A DNA stretch of 64,000 nt from Megalonaias nervosa. Lineage: Eukaryota; Mollusca; Bivalvia; Unionida; Unionidae. Positions 35,970-47,904 of the stretch are shown here, one piece after another. Both the position numbers and the translations under genes were made by a program. The notes beneath the pieces are model-generated. The model had not been told where the DNA came from, searched no databases, and saw only the letters and a program-made list of their open reading frames with translations. Within the stretch, counting starts at the first letter, position 1; every line of letters begins with the position of its first letter. The DNA lies in NCBI GenBank assembly GCA_016617855.1, contig JAECUM010001735.1, positions 62,001 to 126,000 on the forward strand. Direction: 5' to 3'.

Positions 35970-36094
35970 GGTTACTGCATTTGTATGGGAAAATATGAAT
36001 TCATTTTGTCGGATGGATATACTGCACTCTCAAGGTCGTGCAGTATATCCATTCGAAAAACTCGTTCATATTTTCCCATACAAATGCAGTAACC
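35970..36094. mobile_element. 125-base foldback element (near-perfect hairpin)
   Basis: GGTTACTGCATTTGTATGGG followed by AAAATATGAA at the left is the exact reverse complement of TTCATATTTTCCCATACAAA then TGCAGTAACC at the right. The inner arms (GGATGGATATACTGCAC and GTGCAGTATATCCATTCGAA) pair as well, leaving a loop of roughly ten bases. The outer 30 bases pair perfectly. It resembles a MITE of the snap-back type or a structured RNA template; no target duplication is certain. Confidence 0.75.
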
Positions 36095-37274
36095 TATAAG
36101 TATACAAACTGTTATTTTAAGATCCACTTAAGACTCGTTATATATTTTTTCTGATACTGGGTATGAAACATCCCAGTTTTGAAACGATCAGCACCTGCAG
36201 AAATCGTCAGGGTGTATCCTCTCACCCTATTTTAATGATTCCAGGTATATCAGTACCATAGGCTATACATATGTTAAATATAGGTCACAATGACCTTCTT
36301 TTGCTGTAAGGGTGTGATACTAGTAGAGATTTATACATTTGTACAGTTTGATGATTCTGCATGCAAAGTGCTTGGGATTGAACCCAAGCCAGTGAGGTAC
36401 GAAATATGGGTCCCATAACCTACTTTTGTGACAAGAGTGTAGTAATATTTTCCAAGTATGGTGTCTGTGCAAGGATATAAAGTACAGTACTCAATGGTGT
36501 TTACTGAAGTGAGGTTTCAAAGTACATCAACATTAGTTATTTGATCAGACCTGAGATAAGGCACTGACAGTCAACAGGGCATTTGAATCTACTTATCTAC
36601 TAATGTCTGGCATGTCTGACTCAGCTAAACTCTTTACAATTACTTGGACTGTATTTGATAACCCAGGCAACAATACAGCTGACACTTGCTTTGTAGAAAC
36701 AAATAAAAGACAAATTTGGTGGGAAAAAGCTTGCATACTGAGATTCAGCTAACAGAATTTATTGCATGTAAAAATTAAAAATATGTGATTTCAGTGTTCT
36801 AAAGAACTATTACAATTGTGACGATACCATTTTTTTTCTAAACGCCAGTGATGTTTACTTGCACCTTTTGCCCATGAAATCAATAGGGTTCTTCTATGCC
36901 AAGTGTAAGCCAAACGTAAAGTGTGGTAATTAAAGATGGAGGAAAACTTGAGTTATTGTGCTGAAGTAATTTTTCATCTTCCAGTCCCAGCGATCCTGAC
37001 CTTTGAACCCTGAAATTGACAGGGTTCTTCCTTACCACAAGTGAAAGCCATCTACAAAGTTTAGTAATTGTAGATTTTGAAGAACTGGAGTCATTATGCA
37101 TAAACAAAGTTAGGAACAAACAGATGGACAGATGGATGAACAATATCATAACATTACATGCTCTGCCTTCTGGTGAGCATATAATAGAAAAAAAGGAAAC
37201 CATAAAAGGGTGTTTGTTTTGTCATTGATACATATTTCCATACAAGCACAACTGCACACCAGAAAAAGATTTAC

Positions 37275-37424
37275 CTTTCTAATCCCCCGTGTCCTGTTCC
37301 AGAGGAAATCAAACCAATCCGCCCACTTGCCATCTTCTCCTTTATTAGCAACTTCCTTCAGCAGGTAAAGGATAGTCTTCTCCAGGACATCTATCCCCCG
37401 CAGCTCATGAGGGAGGGGCTCCTC
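37275..37424 (-). CDS. MCM3AP: GANP exon: SAC3 domain, EEPLPHELR to WNRTRGIRK
   Basis: The exon has 150 bases and is phase 0 at both ends, with acceptor TATTATCTAG and donor GTAAAT. Its 50 residues begin EEPLPHELRGIDVL and end DWFDFLWNRTRGIRK. Both ends are near-invariant in GANP orthologues. The RTRGIRKD motif, split between this exon and the next, is a hallmark of the SAC3 family and lies in its helical core. The intron that follows is about 21.5 kb, the longest here. It contains the multi-kb repeat, a foldback element and the possible internal promoter. Confidence 0.96.
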
Positions 37425-37802
37425 CTAGATAATATTACAAGCTATTAGATACAGAGCTTTACCAAATACTTATACACAATCTGTAAACATGGCAAAGGAA
37501 CTTTCCAAACAGTCTAAGATCTGGAATAATATACACAGGTGTAAAAATAGGACATCTGGATGAAAATAAGTGCACATGGGCCTTCACAAAAAATATGCTC
37601 ATGTATGTGTACAATGATAACAAGTCAAACACATCAAATTTTGCCATTTTAGACAATATATTAGTGGTCAAATTAAGTGATAAATATGGCTATTTTGATT
37701 TTTTGCTTTACTTCTCGTCTTAAAATTACACAGTAGTAGTATATTGTTAAATCTGGTTTATTAGTGTAAATATTTCAACATGAAAAATATATATAAATTT
37801 CA

Positions 37803-37935
37803 CTACTGATAGGAGCTCAGTTGGTAGCAAATGTGATTCATAATCCATGGGTCATGGATTCAATACCCAACCAGGCCAGCTCAGGTCAAATGCCTCGGTG
37901 TATTCCTGGAAAAGGTACTTAGTGTTCTTTTCCTT
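37803..37935 (+). mobile_element. SINE family C, copy 2, divergent
   Basis: AGGAGCTCAGTTGGTAGCAA (box A) and ATGGATTCAATACCC (box B) are followed by TATTCCTGGAAAAGGTACTT, the counterpart of the family's CCTTGG-CAAGG motif. It abuts a family A SINE. Confidence 0.6.
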
Positions 37936-37954
37936 GTCATGATATTGTCAACAA

Positions 37955-38278
37955 TGTGTGTGTGTGTGATTTGGATTTTTAACGTAGCTTTAACAATTTT
38001 TCAGTCATATCGCTACAATGTCTGCAGTGTGGCAGCTGACAGTGATGTCTAGCACTGGGGCATCATGCCACAGACATGTAGCATGATGTCCCACCCAGTC
38101 ACATTATCCTGACACCGGACTGACCAATCCTAACACTAACCTCTAAATGCTGAGCACCAAGCGAAACACCTGCTAGTACAATTTTTATAAGTCTTTGGTA
38201 TGACTTGGCCAGGGTTCAAACCTGCAACCTCCCACATCCAAGGCAGATGCTCTAACCACTAGGCCACCAGAGTGGTCC
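37955..38278 (-). mobile_element. SINE family A, copy 4, full length
   Basis: This copy is complete, with tRNA-like head (minus strand GGTGGCCTAGTGGTTAGAGC, a box A match; box B GGTTTGAACC), central body and (GT)n end. No clear target duplication could be read. It directly follows a family C SINE at 37803-37935. Confidence 0.9.
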
Positions 38279-38279
38279 A

Positions 38280-40315
38280 ATAATATGTTAACACTGCCGT
38301 TAAAACCAGATTTTACAGCAAAATAACTAACAGTAGATAAAATCTCACTGTTCAAGATCAAGCTATATCACTTCATTACTAAGTCTTGACCTTATCCACT
38401 TGGCTGTCATTTATTATCATTATTAATTTAGAGTATGAATATTCATGGGTTCTGGTTACCCGACCAACCCTATTTTTAACCGCCAAACCATATTTTTAGC
38501 TGCCAATCCTAAATCTAGAAAAAAATCAAAAAAGGAAAAAAGACCAAAAATATTTCGTGAGAAAAATTATTACCAAAGATGATGTAACTATGATTGAAGT
38601 TAATTTCAGGGTGCAAATGACACTTCCCCCCCCCCTCGTTTTATGCTTCATTTAAATCCATCCAGAATGAACAAAAGACAACAAAAAATTCTGTAATAAC
38701 CTACCTACCCTAAATATTTTTTCAATGTAACCAAACCACATATTTTTTTAATTTGACCTTATAAACAAAGTATAGACAGGAAGAATCAAACAGATATATG
38801 AAAATGAAAAACAGATGTCAAGAGGAAAAGAGACCATCAACAGTTGTCTAGATGAAAGACAGGTCAGTAAACAAAGACAGAAATGACTAACTGGCTTATC
38901 TGAAACACTGAAGCAACTTGAAAATCTATCTAAAATATGTGTATTCTAAACTTTTTTTATATCAATAACTTAAAAAAAACAATTCAATTAGATAACAATT
39001 GCAAAATTAATGAAATTTACACAAAGAAAAAAACTGTATATATTATTCCCATAAACCAAAATTAGCAATCAAGTTACTATTCAGGATAAGAGAAAGAGAG
39101 AAAGAGAGACTTGTGTTTAATTTATAACCGTTCATTGCTATTATCTTTTGAACCTCTAGCATATGTTGTATATGTACATCTGTACTTATCACATATGTAT
39201 TATTTTGCATTGATAGTTACTGAAGTGAACGATTTACCTTTTTACCCCAATAATATCCAAATATACATTTTGTAAGTGATAGCTGAAAGCAACAATATTT
39301 ACAACTTTAAGAGTATCAAAAACGTGTAGTTTGAGTTCATCGGTAAGCTCAATTTTACCTAACAAAAGTGTAATATTTTCTCCAATGCATTGATCCAGAA
39401 AATGGAGTCTGACTTTAATCTATAATGATTGGAATCACTTGTTTCATCCTGTACACTAAGGTTTATGATCTTGTAATTAACATTCCATATTCACAATTGA
39501 TCTTAAAATCAACATTATAAATAAGGCAAGTATCATTTTTAGGATTTATGTAATTATATTTTGTATTTAAGTGCGGTTAATTCACCATATCAATTAGTGT
39601 CTTTAACTGATTCCATACAATATCAAGAAATATAAATCCCAATTTCTGTTCTAAAATTCACACCATAAGAATCAGATTTTTCAGTTTTTCATATCATCAA
39701 TGCTTGTTTGCATTATTCTATAGTTATTTATCCACATAATTTTGTATTGTCCTCTTTCTTTAATTTGAGGCAATTTTCATAACAGAAATCACCTGTTTGT
39801 CCTGTTTCAATTTTAATCATACAAAGGTTAATATCAAATTTTCTCTACAATCTGCATATTTCTGATACAAATTAGCTATATTATGATTAATATTCAATTA
39901 ATTATTATTCTACATTTAAAATGTCTTTGTAAATTCCTTATATATATGTATACACAACAGAACAAAGCAAAGATCTAAATTTTTTTATATATATAACAAT
40001 CTTTTCTCCATGAGTTCTGACACTTCAAAACTTTTCACAAGAAAAGAATTATTAAAAGATATTCTTTTTCCCCAACTGAGAAGAAAGCTTCACAGCCCAT
40101 GATTTTCTCAACATTTACTGTACTTTTTAATGAATGAGTTTCCTGTAGAAAATACACATCAGTGATTAGTAACAACAGGAAATGTTTAACATGTATGTAT
40201 CTCCAGTACAGAAGCAACATAAATGATGGACTGACTGACAGACTGAGACTTTACTGTCGGAAAAGAATTAACTGTTGAGAACTTTAACCATTTCTGATAA
40301 ACCAGAGTGATAAGA
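38280..40315. other. Intron, nothing recognised
   Basis: Between the family A SINE and the 145-base array the sequence is very AT-rich, with homopolymer runs and short (AGAGAGAA)-type stretches near 39090. No repeats with clear boundaries and no coding potential were seen. Confidence 0.6.
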
Positions 40316-40319
40316 CTTT

Positions 40320-41560
40320 TAAATTAGCCACTTTAGCAGCCACAGTGGATGTAAGATCAGAACCATTTCAGTTAGGTCCAACTTTATATCACAAGAAGTC
40401 TTTTGGTGGAAAGCACATTGATATGACCATCAATTCCTGGGAAGCAAATAACATGATTTTCAAGCTGGCTGTCAAGGTGGTCATAGTGGATGTCAGATCA
40501 AATCTTTTTTTTTAAAACCAACTTGCCGATGTGACTTTCCATTTAGGAGTAGCAACAAAAGGATTTTCAAGATGGCTGCCATGTTGGACATATTTGAGGT
40601 CAGATCAGCAACATTTTGATTCATACAATAATTAGACTTCTGGTTAAACCCCATGTTAATATGACTTTCCATTTAAGAAAAGTAGCAATAACAAGATTTT
40701 AATAATGGCTGCCAGTGCCATATTAGCATCGTTTTCACGTAGAACCAACTAACATCATAAGAACTCTTCTGGCGAAAGCATACTGTTGATATGATTTTAC
40801 ATCTAGGAGTAGCAATGACATGATCTTCAAGATGGTCACTGCCGCAGTCATATTGGCTACAAGAGTGGCAAAATTTTTATTCATGATCAACTAAATGAGA
40901 AGCCTTCTAGTGAAAACACATGCTGATATAACTTTCCCTTAAGGGGGCCCCAAGTGGCCGAGTGGTCTAAAGCGCTCTCTGTTGCGGATCACTGCCATCT
41001 CACCTCTGTCTGCGTGGGTTTGAGTCTAGGATTCGGCGAATGTGGATATGTGAGAAAGCTTGCCAGTAGCTTCTCGTGGGTCGGTGGTTCTTTCCGGGGA
41101 TTTCCCGGTTTCTTCCTCCACCATTAATACTGGCCGCCATGTATAGCCTATAGTGTGCTGAAAAAATGGCGTTAAACCCCAAAACAACAACAAACAACAA
41201 CAACTTTCCCTTAAGGAGTTGGTGCAATAATAAGATTTCCTAGATGGCTACTGTGGTGGCCATTTTGGATGTCCAGCTGGCACCATTTTCATTTAGGACC
41301 AACTAGACATCATAAGAAATCTTTTAAAGAAAGCCCCATGCTGTTATGACTGTCTATTCAGGTTTAGTAGCAATAAAGATTTTCAAGATGGCCACATCAG
41401 TGGTTATATTGAAATGTCTGTGGGGCACCATCAAAAGAAGTCTTCTAGTGAAAATCCAAATCATCAGAGGTAGTAGTGATAACAAGATTTTCAAGATGGC
41501 TGCCATGTTACAAGATATGCATGGCTGCCTTCAAACTTTCTTTTACAGTGTTCTCCATGA
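40320..41560 (+). repeat. 145-base tandem repeat array, copy 2
   Basis: Seven or eight diverged units, with AAGATGGCTGCCATGTTGGA at about 40569, AAGATGGTCACTGCCGCAGT, AGATGGCTACTGTGGTGGCC and AAGATGGCTGCCATGTTACA. It is interrupted by SINE family B copy 3. Small open frames here are not genes. Confidence 0.9.
40945..41201 (+). mobile_element. SINE family B, copy 3, best preserved
   Basis: GTGGCCGAGTGGTCTAAAGC is a near-perfect box A, and GTGGGTTTGAGTCTAGG is box B. The body includes CTTGCCAGTAGCTTCTCGTG and ACTGGCCGCCATGTATAGCC, and the end is (AAC)n. The 15-base target duplication AACTTTCCCTTAAGG lies at 40930-40944 and 41202-41216. It is inserted in a 145-bp tandem array and looks the youngest of its family here. 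Confidence 0.93.
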
Positions 41561-42827
41561 TCTCACAAAATTATTCATATATAATGCACATGCCTGAAGT
41601 ACCACATAGAGTTGACGAGAAGGTATTTTGGGATTCAAAAGACTTATCTTAAGATTCTACTATTTTCTCTTGTTCATGGCAGGATATTTTCATCATATGG
41701 CTCAGGTCAAAATGTAAAGTTTGCTTGTGGAAGTTCCCTCTGGTTTATTTGGTTCCTGGGGAAATTCATTTTCCCCAACCTGCTATATTTTTACTTTCCC
41801 CTCAATAAATCCTACACAATCTACCATAGACATACATTCCAAATGTTGACAATAATAAAACAGATTTATATTATCACCATCAGTTCCACGAACATCTTCC
41901 TCATTCCGTCTAAATGAATGATCATCCCACAGAATTTAAACATTTCATCTATATCATGTGACTAACAGAAGTCCCTGTATTCTAAGGATTCATGCGTTTT
42001 GACTACAAGACAAACTTTGCAAAAGTCTGTCTACAAGCAAAGGACATCTATGAAAATCCATTTTGCAAGAGTTCCCAATAATAGCAACTTGCAAGCAAAA
42101 TGATGACTAAGAAGATTTTTCTGCCCATTTTTGCCAAGTCTAGTATTTCATGAATTATTTTATTCAAAACACATTGCTTTCTCTAAATAAGACTGAAAAT
42201 ACTGTTTGTCTGGAATGATTAATAAAAACTTTTTGGTGTTAACAAAAATAACACACTCCACTGTATCCAACCTGCCTTTAATTTAGGTACAAAGCAAGAA
42301 AGTTTTAACAGTAAGTTTATTCCATAAAACCTGAACATTGTCCTTATTCTAGGGTGTGAACAGGCATAGGAATATGAACACAGATGTCAAAGTGACCATT
42401 ATATTGTGCTTCTACCAAGGCTGGGTTGACAAGAACAAAAAACACTACTGCTTAGCAATCAATCTGTAGGTCTTACTTTGCTGTTAAAAGTGACATCCTC
42501 ATCGAATTCTGCCCTCAACATACAGGTTTTGTAGAATGTGTTGTCTCACTTGTAGATTCTGTGCTGTGATATAATCACACACACCCCACATTGTATATGA
42601 CATGCAAAATGTTTAACAAAGAATCTGTGTTGAAGCTGCTGTAAATATGACACTGATTTGATGTTTTCATGAGAAACAGATGTCTCACACAGTACCTTAA
42701 ATCTTAATTAAATGTAAATTGTAACAAAGGTGTGATTGACTGATGGATGAACAGGTAGACAAAAATAAGACTACATACCAATACCACTGTTATGGTTTTT
42801 CGAGCAAATGAGAACAAAGTCACAAAC

Positions 42828-42896
42828 CTGATCAGGTGAAGGTCTCAGATACTCTTTAACAGCTCTGCTATGATCAACCCATGGATTCTTCCCAGG
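42828..42896 (-). CDS. MCM3AP: GANP exon: SAC3 domain, VKEY segment
   Basis: The exon has 69 bases and is phase 0 at both ends, with acceptor TTGTATTTCAG and donor GTTTGT. It encodes 23 residues, PGKNPWVDHSRAVKEYLRPS then PDQ. The DHxxAVKEYxR motif is typical of SAC3 proteins just after the CPE-ER segment. The preceding NPWVD differs from the vertebrate loop, which is shorter here. The donor is non-optimal after GT but is followed by a long AT-rich intron, and the next exon continues the family sequence without a gap. Confidence 0.93.
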
Positions 42897-43149
42897 CTGA
42901 AATACAAGTTACAATTTTCATTACAAAGCAGCTTTACTGATCCACAGGGCTAGCAAAATCTCCAGCCAGCAACCCAGGGTCAAAGAAGGATATCACAAGG
43001 TTACTAAATTGTATACAGGTTGCAAATGATTTTACTTTAATTCTCCCCTGACAAGTACATCCCTGATCATAAGCCCATATTCCACTAACATAAAACTGGC
43101 ATATTTTCATAGAAAAAAAACTTCTGTGAATGATAAGACTAATCCAACT

Positions 43150-43391
43150 TCATATGGCACTGATTCTGTGGGGTTTAGTGCCATTTTTCAGCACATGACA
43201 AGTCATACATGGTGGCCAGTACATTTGTTGGAATAAAAGTTCAGAATGAACCAAAGACCCACAGGATGCTAGCAAGCTTTCTCATATAAAACATTGGTTG
43301 AGCCAAGACTTAAGCTTACATGAACAGGTCTGAGATGTGAAAGTGACCTGTAAGGACAAGTGCCTTAGCCCACTTGGCCACCCAGGACCCT
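43150..43391 (-). mobile_element. SINE family B, copy 4
   Basis: On the minus strand it starts GGGTCCTGGGTGGCCAAGTG, with box B at CATGTAAGCTTAAGTCTTGG and the family body running to the GTGCTGAAAAATGGCACTAA end. It is degraded and no clear target duplication was seen. An open frame here has no protein support. Confidence 0.8.
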
Positions 43392-43524
43392 TCAAGTTTA
43401 CAAAAAATTTACAACGCAAGTTCCCTGGGTTTATCACAAAAGGCAAAATCAATATATATTCATGAGACATCAAGAGACGACATATCCCTTGAGTCCCCAT
43501 TTTTATGTAAAAACTCTTACTTAA

Positions 43525-44050
43525 AGTACCCTATGGTCCACCACTCAATTTTATACAATTTGTGATAATACTATGGTCCAGCACTCCTAATTTTATACTA
43601 CTTATGATATTACCCTATGGCCCAGTACTCTCAATTTTATGCTACTTATGACAGTGTGTGTGTGTGTGTGAGATCTGGATTTTTTAACATAGCTTTAACA
43701 ATTTTTCAGTCATATTGCTACAATATCTGCAGTGTGGCAGTTTATAGTGATGTCTGGCACTGGGGCATCATGCCACAGACATGTCGCATGATATCCCAAC
43801 AAGTCACATTATCCTGACACCAGGCTGACCAGTCCTAACATTAACCCCTTAATGCTGAGCACCTAGCGAGGTAGCTGTTAGTATCATTTTAATAAGTCTT
43901 TGGTATGACTCAGCCGGGCTTCGAACCCATGACCTACCGCAGCAGAGGCAGATGCTCTAACCACCTGACCACTGGAGCAGTCCACTACTTATGATCGAAC
44001 TAATGGTTCAGCATTCTCAATTTTATACTACTTATGATTGTACTCAATCA
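43525..44050 (+). repeat. 40-44 base minisatellite split by a SINE
   Basis: CTATGGTCCAGCACTC-like cores at 43531, 43571 and 43615, and TAATGGTTCAGCATTCTC at 44001, each followed by AATTTTATACTACTTATGA. Spacing across the SINE is 43 after removing it and one target copy. Confidence 0.85.
43652..43984 (-). mobile_element. SINE family A, copy 5, full length
   Basis: Full-length copy with box B GGTTCGAAGCC, body and (GT)n end. The 10-base duplication CTACTTATGA lies at 43642-43651 and 43985-43994. It splits a minisatellite of about 40-44 bases whose units contain CTATGGTCCAGCACTC and AATTTTATACTACTTATGA. Confidence 0.9.
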
Positions 44051-45797
44051 TCCAGGTTACCACTCCATTGGCTCCAGTGGTTTGAGTCACTCATATGATT
44101 TAGAAACAAAATACCAGCCATGCACTTAAATACTTGAGAAGGAAATTTCAGGGGCTGAAAATAAGGTCCAGTACAAGTGGATCTTGATTAGTGTCTAGTC
44201 CTGGGCTTACTATGTTGAGTTGTTTTGTAACTGTATTTATCAATTTTCTATTATCTTTCCAGACCTGCTAACCCTAACGAGGCCTTCTCAGTAAGGCAGT
44301 AATTTTTTTCCCCCTAAATTGGACCAGTTTACAGTAAGGTGTAACAAATATCATGTACTCTTATTATCTGAATGAAAACATGCATTTAAAAGTCCAAACA
44401 TGCGATTGAAGACTTATGCAGCGACGGTAAATATGTTCAACTCAAAAGTTTCTAAAGTTTACTTGAAGTTTAATTATCTCCAGTACATCTTCATAAAGTG
44501 CAATTCCAAACCCTACAGACCTCAATTTGACGTAATCCAGCTTTAAAAAATATCACGTAGGATGTGGCAAATCATCTTTCCCGCCATGTGACATATTCAT
44601 ACCAACACAAGTTGTCCATTAAATTTAAATGTTACCCTTCCTTACTTTCCCGCTAAGAATCTGCATATTCCATTGTATTCTTTAGTACTATGAAAACTTT
44701 TTAGGAGGTTTATTTTCCCTTTTGTCCTGACATATCGCTTGTTGAACGACATTTAAAAAAAATAACAGCTTGATCATGCAGATGCCTTGCATTCACAATA
44801 TACATGCAATTTAAATCTTTTGAGGTACTCCAGTAAAGATAGTCTGGTTCCCTCGCCTATTCAACTGAATCAAATATGAAACATGAATGATTCAAATACG
44901 GAAAAGCCAGTATCTGGATCTTACTACAAACAACTGTACTGCCATCACTTTTGCTTTTATTCCGTTAAGTCCCTATTTTAAGGGTCATTTCCATAAGACT
45001 TAACGACAAAACTGTAATGGTTGGCTCTTGTATAATGTGAAATATACCAACATGTATGCTTGTGATTTGTTCCAATAATGGCAATTTTAACTTATCAATT
45101 AAAAAATGAACACCAATCTCTTTTTACTGCAAATCATGACTTCTGACCACATCTCTGGTTTTCAACAGTGCTATTACTTACTGTCTGAGACTGGTTAATT
45201 TGAGATATGAAAACATTAAACTTGTACAAGATCCTGAGGAGTCCTTCCTATTACATCTTGCTGCATACCAGAGAGCACAAGACAATCAGACAATATAGGC
45301 AGCTAAAAAATTACAGTACTATAAAACGTTTTCATGTTCTCGATTTAGAAACCAGTCTCCCCTGCATTCATCACACAATAGTGTACATGATGTTAACAAT
45401 GATCACTTTATCAGAACTATGAAAGTCTAGACCATAACATTTATGGATTAAGGATATATATTAGATGATGCACAATGGACTACATATGGAAAAAATTTGG
45501 CAGGTACATGTAAAAAATTACCTGGTCCCAGATCTTGGACCACCGCTATCTTCAGCCCCTGAACTGATATTATCTTTGCAAGATACTTATCCCCTAAATA
45601 AAAGCAAAGAACTTACCCATAATCTGTGAGATTTATAATTTGATTCCTAAATAATATCTAGAACAGGCTCATAAGGTTTAAATGGATTTTGTTATCTTTG
45701 TTTCAATAGTAGCCAAAGTCTAGTACATTCTAAGTTCATTTTGAATATCATTCAATAATTTTCCAATAGTAAGTTAAGATACACTGTAATATCTTAC

Positions 45798-45943
45798 CAC
45801 ATTTTCAGTGCCTGGGATCATCTCATATACACTGAGACGCCTTGATTCCTCTCTGTAGTATCTCTCTCGCTCTGGACACATGTCTAGACAAGTTCCTACA
45901 TATGCACCAGACATGTCTTTCTCTCCCTTCTGTTTTTTATGCA
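45798..45943 (-). CDS. MCM3AP: GANP exon: start of the SAC3/GANP domain
   Basis: The exon has 146 bases, with an acceptor ending ATATTTTCAG and donor GTAAGA. It completes a Met codon and ends in phase 0. It carries the most diagnostic motif of the family, GTCLDMCPERERYYREE followed by RRLSVYEMIPGTE. In Sac3/GANP proteins this GTC-DMCPE-ER motif opens the domain that forms a helical scaffold with the PCID2 (Thp1) and DSS1 subunits of TREX-2. A short basic stretch (HKKQKGEKDMSG) precedes it. This exon alone is enough to name the gene. Confidence 0.96.
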
Positions 45944-46048
45944 CTGAAAATATAAATATGAAGCAAACATTATTCAATACCATGTCACATAAACATACAA
46001 TCTGTCGAGTGAAAAGAATACAGGTTTGCAGAAGTTTTGTTATTTAAT

Positions 46049-46049
<1 letters not shown>

Positions 46050-46101
<52 letters not shown>
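46050..46101 (+). repeat. (AT)n microsatellite
   Basis: About 25 uninterrupted AT dinucleotides in the intron next to the exon at 45798-45943. A shorter run lies at 54687-54714. Confidence 0.97.
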
Positions 46102-46104
<3 letters not shown>

Positions 46105-46129
46105 TTTAACAATGTTTCAATAGGATCAA

Positions 46130-46313
46130 ACTCTTATAAGTTGAGTCCAACTGCAAACAACAAAGATTCTGGTCTTCCACAGCATAAAGTGCTATGTTCT
46201 TTGTTCTAATGATCAATCCTAACAACTTTACGGACCCAGATCTGCTCTCACATAAAATACTGGCAAATAAGAGTCAATGGAGTTTGCAACTGGACTTGAC
46301 TTATAAGCAAGTA
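46130..46313. mobile_element. MITE-like element with inverted ends, copy 1
   Basis: CTTATAAGTTGAGTCCAACT with GCAAAC at the left end is mirrored by GTTTGCAACTGGACTTGACT with TATAAG at the right, inverted repeats of about 26 bases around a core of about 130 bases. The interior has CCCAGATCTGCTCTCACATA. There is no coding capacity. Related sequences lie at 27302-27505 and 3890-4120. Confidence 0.65.
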
Positions 46314-46650
46314 CCTATGGTACATATACAGTCACTAAGGGATAACTGTACAAAGTTTTCAGATTTTCGGACTAATATGGGTGGTTTTTTATGTCATATT
46401 TACCAGAAGCATCACTGATGATGCCTTAGTGGAACCAATAAAGCATAACATTTTCTTTTACATTATAACCACAATATACATTTGTAAATCTGAAAGCAAT
46501 ACTTTCATACTTCAGAAAATTTGGTCCACAATCAATATGATGCCATGATGTCATTGATTCCGACTGCATCTTGTAGATGTTACTGCCTGACATTTGATGT
46601 TCAATAAATCATAAATCATTATATTGCAACAAGGATTTTCATCACACACA

Positions 46651-46850
46651 CTGTGGAAGCCATGGCAGCTCAGTGGTTAACATGCCTGACTTGCAATGGA
46701 AAGGTGCATGTTCGAATCCTACCATCATACCAGCCATGGTGTGTCCTTGGACAAGGTACTTTACTCTAACTGCCTTGGCACTAAATAACCTACATGTGCT
46801 GCTGTGCTGCAAAGCACCAAACCAAACCAAATCAGACACATTGTGTGCAA
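46651..46850 (+). mobile_element. SINE family C, copy 3
   Basis: GGCAGCTCAGTGGTTAACAT (box A), CATGTTCGAATCCTACC (box B), GGTGTGTCCTTGGACAAGGT and a CCAAACCAAACCAAA end. Imperfect flanking repeats ACACACTGTG and ACACATTGTG may be the target duplication. Open frames crossing it on both strands are shadows. Confidence 0.8.
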
Positions 46851-47329
46851 GACAGATAATATATCCATATGTGAAAGCAACTCATGACATTTAAATAATA
46901 ATCTAAACTAATGAGACCATGCTATTTCAAAGACGGCATCACAATTTATGGGAAATAACTCTATGAATACTCATGTCCTAGCTTGCTAAAGAATGCAACA
47001 AGTGGTGTCCAAAAATGTAATATATGAAATGAACTAATAAAACGCTTCATTGTTCATACCCATAAGTACTATTCATCTACAACAAAAAATAAAAACTTCA
47101 TTTATTAGGACAGGTAACTACTATTTACATTTGGTAGTCATTCATGAGAACAAACAGTTGAGAAAAAACAACCAATCATGTCTACCAATATAGGTGGGAG
47201 GCAGACAGAGTGATCTCTCCCTAAGATACATGGATTGGCACCCAAATTCCATCTAAATTTCAGTTACTAGCAGAATGCACATTCTGTCTGTAGCATATTA
47301 CTGCAGGGGGGTTGTCAGGATGTATCCAT

Positions 47330-47900
47330 ATTATTGAAGAAATGTATTATACTCCAAAAATTGGTTTCTTCTTCAACCACATTACCCAATTATAGTACCA
47401 TAATAATCCCAACTGTTACAATCTATTGTAAGAGCATTCACTGCCGAGGCCTTCAGATCTGGGATCAGGGAGACAAAGGTTGGTTGTTTTGCATTCCACA
47501 CTGTCAAAATAGATCCATCTGTGGACATATCCTGCAGGTACAGAGTCAACTGAATACTGAGGAATGAAGAGACCATTTCATTTGTATCAGTCGATGCCTT
47601 TGGGACAACTAGTCTGCTAATACATTTAGTCTGCCTGGAATGTGAGGGACTTGAATATGAATTTATTGTTGATGACAACACCTTAGAAAATCCAACACCA
47701 GGAGGCAAGAAAGGTCTGAGGATTTGGTCTCCCCTTGCCTTTTCAAATAAATCACCACAGTAGAGTTATCCAACAGAATTAGTACACTCTTTCCATATAG
47801 TGACTCCTGCCACCAATGCAATGCTTTCCTTTTGGCTTTCATCTTTAGGATATTGATGTGTAGCAGTCAATCCTGAGTGGGCCACAATCTACTGGACACT
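47330..47900 (-). mobile_element. Third DIRS fragment (RNase H and downstream)
   Basis: In the minus strand one frame reads LHINILKMKAKRKALHWWQE then SLYGKSVLILLDNSTVVIYL and KRQGETKSSDLSCLL, an RNase H with its DN-TVV motif. A second frame gives VWNAKQPTFVSLIPDLKASA then VNALTIDCNSWD, matching the conserved NAxLPxFVSPxPDxxAxAVDALS-DW segment between RNase H and recombinase. The ATTGGTTTCTTCTTCAA and CATTACCCAATTATA blocks at 47357-47398 belong to the terminal repeat. They sit directly against the coding part, so an internal deletion has removed the recombinase. Confidence 0.7.
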
Positions 47901-47904
47901 GGCA

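Noticed and set aside
41612..41917. Plus-strand open frame of 101 codons
   Set aside because: The composition is like the AT-rich intron, with no recognisable domain and no splice partner.
45522..45593. Possible exon reading DKYLAKIISVQGLKIAVVQD on the minus strand with acceptor and donor
   Set aside because: Its open frame starts in phase 2 and ends in phase 1, while both neighbouring GANP exons need phase 0. In phase 0 it has a stop. GANP orthologues have nothing like it.
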